Positions 1 through 6,633 of a DNA stretch of 64,000 nt are shown here, piece by piece. Numbering within the stretch: position 1 is the first letter of the stretch; every line of letters begins with the position of its first letter. The notes beneath the pieces are model-generated. The model ran no database searches. It was not told the DNA's origin and worked only from the letters and a program-made list of their open reading frames with translations. Position numbers and translations under genes: made by a program. The DNA is from Bin80 sp965208025. Lineage in GTDB: Bacteria; Bacteroidota; Rhodothermia; Rhodothermales; Bin80. The stretch spans positions 1,054,001 to 1,118,000 of the forward strand of contig OZ242302.1 in assembly GCA_965208025.1 (NCBI GenBank), read 5' to 3'.

Positions 1-2
1 AG

Positions 3-488
3 GTGGCAAAGTTAATTCTCGGCATTGGGCAACCACTGATTGGTCGGATGGCCATGATTGATGCCTTAACCTCCGAATGGCATACCTTCAGGATTCAACA
101 CGATGCAACATGCCTAATCTGCGGGGATTCCCCCTCGATTCACAGCCTGAACGAAACAGCAACATCATGTACCTCAGAACCAAGTATCCGTCCTGAGGAA
201 CTGCATCAATTCAAATCTGAGGGGGTTCCATTTTACCTTCTGGATGTTCGTGAAGAAGAAGAAGCCGCTACTCTAAGCATGGGAGCGAACCAGCGATTAT
301 CGGTAGATCAATTATCTGACAGGTTCATGGAGATCAATGCAGGGCTAAGCGATCGCATTGTGGTTCACTGTCAAACTGGCTCCCGCTCTATACGTGCAGT
401 CCAAATCTTACGGCAGGTAGGGTATCAACAGGTTTTCAACCTCGAGGGGGGGATTATCGCATGGGTGGAAAAGTTTAGTGAAGAGTAA
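3..488 (+). CDS. MoeB/MoeZ-type adenylyltransferase with C-terminal rhodanese domain (3' part)
   Basis: This is the C-terminal 161 residues of a gene that begins before the window; the GTG at position 3 is only the first in-frame start-like codon. Residues 1-42 match the tail of MoeB/ThiF E1-like enzymes (ILGIGQPLIGR, then a CLICGD zinc-site motif of the CPVC type). A linker leads to a rhodanese domain (about 62-161) whose active-site loop CQTGSRS (Cys123) is intact. Family knowledge: MoeB-rhodanese fusions activate sulfur-carrier proteins such as MoaD or ThiS and pass on persulfide sulfur, for molybdopterin, thiamine or thiolation pathways. Which carrier is served cannot be seen here. The last residues are normal, so the 3' end looks intact. 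Confidence 0.88.
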   Translation: MAKLILGIGQPLIGRMAMIDALTSEWHTFRIQHDATCLICGDSPSIHSLNETATSCTSEPSIRPEELHQFKSEGVPFYLLDVREEEEAATLSMGANQRLSVDQLSDRFMEINAGLSDRIVVHCQTGSRSIRAVQILRQVGYQQVFNLEGGIIAWVEKFSEE

Positions 489-703
489 CGCAATCAACGG
501 GGAGACCATTGAACATATTGAGTTGAACCACCCACCAATCAATATACCTGCGTCAGGTTCACCCGCTTCAAGTGCATTGAACCAAGAGATATATCCTCCA
601 TAGTTAAACTTTGGATACTGGAACCGTAAAAAGTTTTGTCGGCGACCGTAATTTGTATTGTCGTTGAACACCTGTTCTGGTTGGTTTTGTTGAAAATCGG
701 AAT
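489..703. other. Short gap with a possible minus-strand gene fragment
   Basis: No plus-strand gene is seen. The minus strand is open here in a frame that runs from the edge of the 118-bp duplication back into the moeZ-like gene. The part at about 495-700 has protein-like composition rich in aromatic and Asn/Gly residues, which could be the tail of a lost gene. I do not recognise a family. Confidence 0.3.
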
Positions 704-821
704 AATGCAAACTATTTCTTTTGAATCAGAAACGATCCGACCACTAACATGTCCATATCTGTTTCCTTGAAGCAGTTCACTGCATCCTGTGGGGTACATA
801 CAATCGGTTCTCCCCGCACAT
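704..821 (-). pseudogene. Perfect 118-bp duplicate of the carbamoyltransferase 3' end
   Basis: This stretch is identical base for base to 4886-5003, the last ~37 codons plus the stop codon of the NodU/CmcH carbamoyltransferase gene. Its right edge abuts exactly the left end of IS-remnant copy 1 (CCTGACTTCGAC at 822). The functional copy's left edge abuts the right end of IS-remnant copy 2 (4885). No other part of the carbamoyltransferase is present here, so it is non-functional. Perfect identity implies that the duplication is recent, while the adjoining IS copies have diverged from each other. Confidence 0.93.
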
Positions 822-1650
822 CCTGACTTCGACGGTTTGCAATTCTCTTAAAACAAAGAAAGTCTTATTTTTCAAGGGGTACAGGTCTGTTGAAAAGAGT
901 GTTCAGACAACTTTGAACACTACAAACACCGTCGGTTTTGCCGCTTTTTGCGGTCTGAATCCCGGACGTTAAGCAATCACTTGGGAGGCGGGTTACGGGT
1001 CTTTCTCCAAGGGTACGGTCTGGCGCTGAATCGTCAACCCCATCGCTCTGGAAAGCCGAACTTTTGTACGGTTAGCCGCCGACGGGATCGCAAAATGCCG
1101 TTTAGAAAACAACTGATCTAACCCCATCCGCATATACAAATCCCTAAACACCTCATGAAAGCCCACACAGATCCGCTTGACCTCCACCAGCTTGCGGATG
1201 TCTTCCAGCGGGATGGGCTGGTCGGACCGTTTCCTATGTCGGGCCTCCAATGCGGCATGAGCACTATGCTCCGACGGAAACAAGGAAGTCTGGACATCTT
1301 CTTCAATCCGCAATCGTTCCTGTTCAGCAATGTGCAGGGGGGCATCCAATGCCGGGTCCTCGGGGACCGTGCCCATATAGCGCACGATCCTCTGCCGCAC
1401 TTTGCCATCTTTTTTGCGGTCATTGCGCACAATCTAGACGGCAATGTTTTGGGTAGTCTTTCGTTTAAGTTTGCGGACGAACATGATACAGGTAAGATAC
1501 GGCACACGGTTCAAATATCCAAATCCCAAAACAGACTGAACACTACATATTGAGAACTCGGAAATCGGGGCTAAAATGGCCCTAACTACCCCAAAATCAC
1601 TCGAAAATGACTATTTTGCCCCCCAAGTCAACCCGTACCTATTGAAGTCA
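822..1650 (-). mobile_element. Degenerate IS1634-like element, copy 1
   Basis: About 829 bp delimited by CCTGACTTCGAC on the left and a decayed inverted counterpart (attgaagtca) on the right; the better-preserved copy 2 ends in GTCGAAGTCAGG. It shares long stretches with copy 2 (4466-4885) at both ends but keeps an internal piece that copy 2 lost. The transposase start lies near the right end and reads on the minus strand. Both copies are far shorter than a complete IS1634-type element (usually about 1.5-2 kb, family knowledge), so neither can move by itself. No clear target-site duplication is visible. Confidence 0.75.
993..1484 (-). pseudogene. Truncated IS1634-like transposase (copy 1)
   Basis: Reading from the ATG at 1484, the frame gives MFVRKLKRKTTQNIAV, then an in-frame TAG where a Gln codon is expected. 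It continues with a basic stretch (NDRKKDGKVRQRIVRYMG) typical of the N-terminal region of IS1634-type DDE transposases, and stops at 993 after about 164 codons. A full transposase would be about 500-600 residues, so the catalytic core is missing. It is therefore dead through a nonsense codon and a large internal/3' deletion. The family assignment rests on the N-terminal motif only; another IS4-superfamily group is possible. Confidence 0.7.
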
Positions 1651-2239
1651 TATCATCAGAAATGGCACAACATCTGAGAAGATGACGCAGTACAAAAATA
1701 GTGATTATACAACTAACAATCACAATAATAGTGACAATATAGAAAAATAGAAGGCAAAAGTGCTATAATATGGCACAATTGGTGCCTAAAAGTGTCACAG
1801 TCTAATTCGGGTGGAAATTCAGGCTAGGTAGCACTCCCACTACAGTTTACACTGCTAAGAAGAAGTATATTTTATATTGATTGGGCAAAAGACTCACCGA
1901 ATCTTAGTTGACCCTGGCAGCGCTCTTACGATTGATTTTGCAATTTACTGTGCGGATAAAGGGGTTGAGCGCTGTCCCCTGAAGGTAGGCGATGTTCTTC
2001 TCTGGACAGATAGGAGGTGATGACACAGGCTTAGCGAGAATGAATAGTTATGTGTGAGAATGTACATCATAGAAATCGGGTGGTTTTTTAGTACGCACTA
2101 CAATATACGATATGCAGGAAAAAACAACCTTAGTTTAGTTAAATTCAATTTCTTGGAAACCGTTCCGACTTTTTTCCAAAAGCTAAGGGGATTATATATG
2201 TGTTCACCCGTAATAACAGCCCGGGAGCTAGGGGCGATG
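1651..2239. other. AT-rich intergenic stretch, no convincing gene
   Basis: Nothing recognisable as a complete gene. On the plus strand a frame open from 1859 to about 2020 encodes roughly 53 residues (…ILVDPGSALTIDF…DVLLWTDRR, stop) with protein-like composition; it lacks a good start and is probably a gene fragment. The rest is AT-rich with many stops in all frames. Confidence 0.4.
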
Positions 2240-2407
2240 TCAAGGCCCCAATTCTCGTTCTAGAGCGTCACAGGGTTCATATCTATGGGGGCTACTTGTT
2301 TTATCATGGCCGTCATTTATGGCCTGACGAATACGTCGCAGTTCTATCGCTATGATCTTCAATACGTTAATCAGTTCCGATAGGTCTTGATCTTTTTCAG
2401 TGCTCAT
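2240..2407 (-). CDS. Possible small acidic/basic helical protein, 55 aa
   Basis: An ATG at 2407 opens a 55-codon frame ending in TGA at 2240. The product begins MSTEKDQDLSELINVLKIIA and continues with a basic stretch (ELRRIRQAINDGHDK). It is highly charged, with an amphipathic-helix pattern over residues 8-33, no transmembrane segment and no cysteine pair (one Cys near residue 46). I do not recognise a family. There is no strong Shine-Dalgarno, which is common in this phylum. It sits alone between IS remnants. It could be a real small gene of the accessory region or a chance frame; the protein-like composition tips me slightly towards real. Confidence 0.35.
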   Translation of the reverse strand: MSTEKDQDLSELINVLKIIAIELRRIRQAINDGHDKTSSPHRYEPCDALERELGP

Positions 2408-2489
2408 TTGATTATAGATGATTGTGTTAAGGTGATAATGTTAGAAGCGGGAACTTGCGCATTGCGTCATTTAGCTACAGAAGAAAACG

Positions 2490-3637
2490 TGTTAGTGTAG
2501 TGTTTCCTTAATTATTATGCAGTAGTTTTTGATGGATTCCAGGATTTGATCTGCGGATTTGGATCTTCGTTATAGACTTCGAGATACTCTTTAATAGCGG
2601 TTTCCAGTTCTTTGGTACTGCGGTGGGTACCACATCGGATCTGATCATTGGTAATGGCAGCAAACCAGCGTTCAACGAGATTCATCCAAGAGGAGCTGGT
2701 TGGCGTAAAGTGAAGATGAAATAGTGGACGCCGAAGCAACCCGTTGTGAATGAGCGCGGTTTTGTGGGTGCTGTAGTTATCCAGCACCAGATGAATCTCC
2801 TGATCTTTGGGGACGGATTGGTCAATGACACGCAGAAATTTGAGAAATTCTGCGGAGCGATGTCGGCGATAACATCGTCCGATGACTTCCCCGGTGGCTA
2901 CATTCAGGGCCGCAAACAAAGAGGTGGTTCCATGGCGTTTGTAGTCGTGCGTACGTTGTTCGGGAAGTCCAGGCCGAAGGGGTAAGATGGGTTCGATCCA
3001 TGGCCTGGATTTGGGATTTTTCATCCACACACAGCACCACCGCCCGCTCAGGGGGCGACATGGACAGGCCGACAATATCCCGCACCTTTTCAAGGAACAA
3101 CGGATCCTTGGATAGCTTGAACGTCTCTACACGGTGGGGCTTGAGTCCGAAGGCGCGCCAGATCCTGCCCACAGTCGTCGTGCTCACCCCCGTCGCATCG
3201 GACATCTTGCGCGTGCTCCAGTGGGTTGCATTTCGCGGAATGGATTCCAGCGTCTTCGCGACCACCTGTTCCACCTCTTCATCGGAGACCGTCCGAGGTT
3301 TTCCCGGACGGGGCAAGTCGAGAAGTCCGTCACAGCCCTTCTCCAGAAAACGCCGGCGCCATTTGCCGACGGTCGCCCGGGAGGGTCCCAGTTTCTCAGC
3401 AATCATCTGATCACTGTGTCCTTCGGAAGCCTCCAAAACAATTCGGGCACATGACGCGAGCGATTGCGCCGTTTTTGACCGCCGGAGCCAGCGTTCCAAC
3501 TCCGCACGCTCTGAGCCACTCAGTGTGGGGATCTTGCGAGTATAATGATTTGGCATTGCGAATGTAGTTTGGTACACTCCCAATATACGAAATTTCCTGC
3601 TTTACTGTAAAAGAATTAATGGTTCAGTACATTAGCG
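2490..3637 (-). mobile_element. IS630-family insertion sequence, about 1.15 kb
   Basis: The element is bounded by imperfect inverted repeats of about 28 bp: 2491-2518 and, inverted, 3609-3636, with roughly 20 of 28 positions matching (for example TTAGTGTA opposite CTAATGTA, and both halves sharing TTAATT). The length of about 1150 bp fits IS630 elements. It carries one transposase gene on the minus strand, frameshifted (see next entry). IS630 elements normally insert at TA; no clean TA duplication is visible at the edges, so the ends may have drifted by a few bases. The right terminus cuts the neighbouring HNH gene. Confidence 0.85.
2515..3583 (-). pseudogene. IS630-family transposase, frameshifted
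   Basis: Two overlapping frames together make a full IS630 transposase of about 350 residues. The first (start 3583, or ATG 3556) carries the helix-turn-helix region (QMIAEKLGPSRATVGKWRRR) and the first catalytic Asp in CVDEKSQ. The second, from about 2995 down to 2515, carries the second Asp in LVLDNYSTHK and the catalytic Glu in WMNLVERWFA. The break lies at about 2988-2998, just after MDRT. Homologous proteins normally read RTQPxLPLRPG there; the sequence is shifted by +1, most simply explained by a small deletion (about 5 nt) at a CCCA repeat. There is no slippery heptamer, so programmed frameshifting seems unlikely. The full DDE triad survives across the two frames. Confidence 0.85.
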
Positions 3638-3877
3638 TGGATTGCACTCAAGATTGGACACCCAATTAAGAGGGCGGAGATTAGATACATCATCTAGACC
3701 TCCCTGGGATAGTGGAATTATATGATCAATTTCCCAACCATATTGTGAATATCTGTTTCCGTAGTCTGCATAGCGAATCACACGTCCATAATCATCCCAA
3801 CGCCAAATCAAGGGGCTAAAGCCAGGAATTTGACGCGCTTTGGGCCAAACAAAATCCTTCAGATTAGCAACGCCCAT
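3632..3877 (-). CDS. HNH endonuclease-like protein, 3' end replaced by the IS630 terminus
   Basis: An 81-residue product with an HNH-type core: WEIDHIIPLSQGG followed by DDVSNLRPLNWVSN, i.e. the paired histidine/aspartate (DH) and the downstream Asn-rich segment that binds the metal and the scissile phosphate. Such small HNH proteins are typically nucleases of phages, mobile elements or defence loci. The TAA stop (3632-3634) lies inside the right inverted repeat of the IS630 element (3609-3636). The last few residues therefore come from the IS, and the original C-terminus, where the second histidine/zinc region often continues, is probably lost. It starts 5 bp after the upstream small membrane protein gene, so the two form a mini-operon. 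Confidence 0.7.
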   Translation of the reverse strand: MGVANLKDFVWPKARQIPGFSPLIWRWDDYGRVIRYADYGNRYSQYGWEIDHIIPLSQGGLDDVSNLRPLNWVSNLECNPR

Positions 3878-3882
3878 CCTAA

Positions 3883-4068
3883 TTATTTTTGACGTTCTGA
3901 ACCTGTCGGGGGATTGGGGGGATGGAATAAAGCTCCCTCAAACTTTCCCTCAAGCTTTGCAACCCGTTCTCCCAGTTGATGTATCTCCTCTTTTAATTTC
4001 CACAAGAAAGCTATTACAGCTATAAGGCCGACAATGGTGCTCCAGTCAAAGAAGTTCGTGATTTCCAT
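3883..4068 (-). CDS. Small membrane protein with coiled coil, 61 aa
   Basis: Starts with ATG at 4068. Residues about 9-24 form one hydrophobic segment (STIVGLIAVIAFLWKL), followed by a charged amphipathic heptad-like stretch (KEEIHQLGERVAKLEGKF, 25-42) and a proline-rich tail. This is the architecture of small single-pass proteins with a short coiled coil seen in phage and plasmid gene sets. No specific family is recognised. It lies 5 bp upstream of the HNH gene, which supports it being real and co-transcribed. Function unknown. Confidence 0.55.
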   Translation of the reverse strand: MEITNFFDWSTIVGLIAVIAFLWKLKEEIHQLGERVAKLEGKFEGALFHPPNPPTGSERQK

Positions 4069-4465
4069 TTTTGTGAAGTCCAGCCAGCAATCCTATTACG
4101 ATTTACATTGTGAACGGGATTCGTGCAGGCGTGTGTGTTAGAAGGTAATACATTCTACCACAATCACATACAGAAGTTGCAAAAGTTTCCAAACCTTTGG
4201 AACGCGTTGAGAATTGTTCTGTATATTAGCACTGCATCAATGCCCAAGTATCCGGTTACGTCGGGTTGCTTGCTAAATACAATAGCCTTTAACAAGTACG
4301 GAATTACTACCCGTATTGGTGAATAGGCAAGACATCTCTTGACTGTACCTGTCCAGATACAGGATTGCTTGGGCGATGATGCACAGCTTGACACCTGTTC
4401 GGGATAAACCAAACCTATACCAATCGGGCGGAAGCCCCAGATACCATGCGTCTATTGTTCAAATT
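4069..4465. other. Intergenic stretch, nothing recognised
   Basis: Short frames exist on both strands (for example a minus frame at about 4164-4412), but none has a start signal, a domain motif or convincing composition. Bases beyond 4466 belong to IS-remnant copy 2. Confidence 0.4.
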
Positions 4466-4885
4466 CCTGACTTCGACGGTTTCAATTCTCTGAAAACAAA
4501 GAAAGTCTTATTTTTCAGGGGGTATAGGTCTGTTTAAGAGAGTTTTCAGCGATATGCAGGAGGGTATCCAATGCTAGGCCCTCGGGGGCCGTGCCTATAT
4601 AGCGCACGATCCTCTGCCGCACTTTGCCATCTTTGGTGCGGTCATTGCCCATGATCTGGAAGGCAGTGTTTTGGGTAATCTTTCATTTGAGTTTACGGAC
4701 GAACATGATACAGGCAAGATACGGTACACGGTTCAAATATCCAAATCCCAAAACAAACTGAACACTACATATTGGGAACGCGGGAATCAGGGCTAACTTG
4801 GCCCCAAATACCCCAATAAGGCCCCAAAATCACTCGAAAATGACTACTTCTGCCTCCAAGTCAACCCGTACCTGTCGAAGTCAGG
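4466..4885 (-). mobile_element. Degenerate IS1634-like element, copy 2 (420 bp)
   Basis: Bounded by a perfect 12-bp inverted repeat, CCTGACTTCGAC (4466-4477) and GTCGAAGTCAGG (4874-4885). About 85 bp of the left end and about 330 bp of the right end match copy 1 (822-1650) with scattered mismatches; the middle has been deleted at about 4550. The transposase start survives at 4706 (MFVRKLK, then an in-frame TGA, then a GNDRTKDGKVRQRIVRYIG stretch), so the gene is dead. The right terminus stops 8 bp short of the stop codon of the carbamoyltransferase gene. Confidence 0.78.
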
Positions 4886-4893
4886 AATGCAAA

Positions 4894-6633
4894 CTATTTC
4901 TTTTGAATCAGAAACGATCCGACCACTAACATGTCCATATCTGTTTCCTTGAAGCAGTTCACTGCATCCTGTGGGGTACATACAATCGGTTCTCCCCGCA
5001 CATTGAAGCTGGTATTGATGAGAACGGGGCAACCTGTCAGATTTTCAAATTCTCGCAATAATTGATAGAGTTGTGGATTATCCTGCCGCTCCAGCGTTTG
5101 TACCCGGGCAGAACCATCCACATGAGTTACGGATGCAATGGGAGATTCTATCTGCAACTGCCGCTCCAAACCCTCTCCCTTCATCTTTGCACCTCTGACT
5201 TGAGATGTAAACAGCATATAAGGGCTTGTATGGTTGATCTCAAACCATTCTGAACTCTTTTCTACAAGGACCACAGGGGCAAATGGTCGGAAACTCTCCC
5301 GAAACTTGATGGACTGGTTGACACGTTGCTGCATGGAGAGTTTTCGGGGGTCAGCAAGAATGCTACGATTTCCCAATGCACGCGGGCCATATTCCATCCG
5401 CCCCTGAAACCAGCCAATCACCTTCTGATCTGCCAGGAGCTTGGCGACGATCCTGCATAAATCGTCATGATTGAACTCTTCGTATGGGATTGACTCCTTG
5501 TCCAATATATTTTGGATTTCCTCCGAATGATAGGAAGGCCCCAGTAGAGATCCCTCCATTGTATCATGACTGTGCGATTCTCTCGAGAATCCCATGTATT
5601 GATACCAAGCAATGAGAGCTGCCCCCAAAGAACCGCCTGCATCTCCAGAAGCAGGCTGAACCCATATATTTTCAAACAGCCCTGATTTTAGCAGCCTCCC
5701 ATTTGCAACACAGTTGAGCGCAACTCCTCCCGCCATACATAGATCGCTCATTCCCGACTCGGTGGCAGCATACTGAGCCATTCGTAGAATTACTTCCTCA
5801 ATCACGATTTGAATAGACTTCGCAAGATCTATTTCTTTTTGAGTGATCTGGGATTCGGAGGTTCGTGCGGGCCCTCCGAAGAGACGCTCAAACGGACGAG
5901 AATGCATCTTCAATCCCCATGCAAATGCAAAATATTGAAGATTCAACCGATAGGATCCATCCTCTTTCAGATCAATCAACTCCTCGAGGATGGTTTGCAC
6001 ATACGTTGGCTCTCCATATGGAGCCAGGCCCATCAATTTATATTCGCCCGAGTTGACCCGAAAACCACAGTACCCTGTGAATGTGCTGTACAGTAATCCC
6101 AGGGAATGTGGAAAATGGATCTCTTGATTCAGGGCGATCTCGGAGTGCTCTCCAATACCAATAGATGTGGTAGCCCATTCTCCTACTCCATCGGTCGTCA
6201 GGATTGCTGCGTGCTCAAACGGAGATGGAAAAAATGCACTGGCGGCATGACTTTCGTGGTGCTCACAAAATAACAGAGTTCCCTCAAAGCCGATCTCTTT
6301 GCGTATAATCTCGGGGATCCAAAATTTGCGCTTCAGCCATACTGGCATTGCCTTGATAAACGATGGGATGCTGCGCGGAACTGTCCCTAAATACGTCTCA
6401 AGGAGTCGTTCAAATTTGAGGAAAGGTTTATCATAATATGCAACAGCGGTCAAGTCATTGGCGGTAATTCCGGCATACCTCAAACACCATGCAATCGCAT
6501 GGACGGGAAAGGAAGCATCATGCTTGATCCGTGTAAAGCGCTCTTCCTGTGCTGCTGCGAGAATGACTCCATCTTTGAGTAGGCAGGCAGCAGCGTCATG
6601 GTACCAACAACTGAGACCAAGGATATAGGTCAC
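4894..6633 (-). CDS. Carbamoyltransferase, NodU/CmcH family
   Basis: A complete 579-residue enzyme. The N-terminal Kae1/ASKHA-like domain starts ILGLSCWYHDAAACLL with the metal-binding His12. The HHESHAASAFF motif at 125-135 carries the conserved histidines, and a DGVGEWATT segment follows. The C-terminal YrdC-like half ends with CPVLINTSFNVRGEPIVCTP. Family members transfer a carbamoyl group from carbamoyl phosphate, via carbamoyl-AMP, to hydroxyl groups of natural products, Nod factors or glycans; the acceptor here is unknown. The start is a GTG overlapping the valS stop (GTGA, 6630-6633), which implies translational coupling at the end of the plsC-htrA-aroC-valS operon. Immediately downstream lies an IS remnant. 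The last 118 bp are duplicated at 704-821. Confidence 0.9.
   Translation of the reverse strand: MTYILGLSCWYHDAAACLLKDGVILAAAQEERFTRIKHDASFPVHAIAWCLRYAGITANDLTAVAYYDKPFLKFERLLETYLGTVPRSIPSFIKAMPVWLKRKFWIPEIIRKEIGFEGTLLFCEHHESHAASAFFPSPFEHAAILTTDGVGEWATTSIGIGEHSEIALNQEIHFPHSLGLLYSTFTGYCGFRVNSGEYKLMGLAPYGEPTYVQTILEELIDLKEDGSYRLNLQYFAFAWGLKMHSRPFERLFGGPARTSESQITQKEIDLAKSIQIVIEEVILRMAQYAATESGMSDLCMAGGVALNCVANGRLLKSGLFENIWVQPASGDAGGSLGAALIAWYQYMGFSRESHSHDTMEGSLLGPSYHSEEIQNILDKESIPYEEFNHDDLCRIVAKLLADQKVIGWFQGRMEYGPRALGNRSILADPRKLSMQQRVNQSIKFRESFRPFAPVVLVEKSSEWFEINHTSPYMLFTSQVRGAKMKGEGLERQLQIESPIASVTHVDGSARVQTLERQDNPQLYQLLREFENLTGCPVLINTSFNVRGEPIVCTPQDAVNCFKETDMDMLVVGSFLIQKK

Noticed and set aside
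408..710. Minus-strand 100-codon frame as an intact gene
   Set aside because: It runs antisense into the rhodanese gene and begins in duplicated carbamoyltransferase sequence; no family motif, so at best a fragment.
2988..2998. Programmed frameshift in the IS630 transposase
   Set aside because: No slippery sequence; the flanking residues indicate a small deletion rather than a regulated shift.
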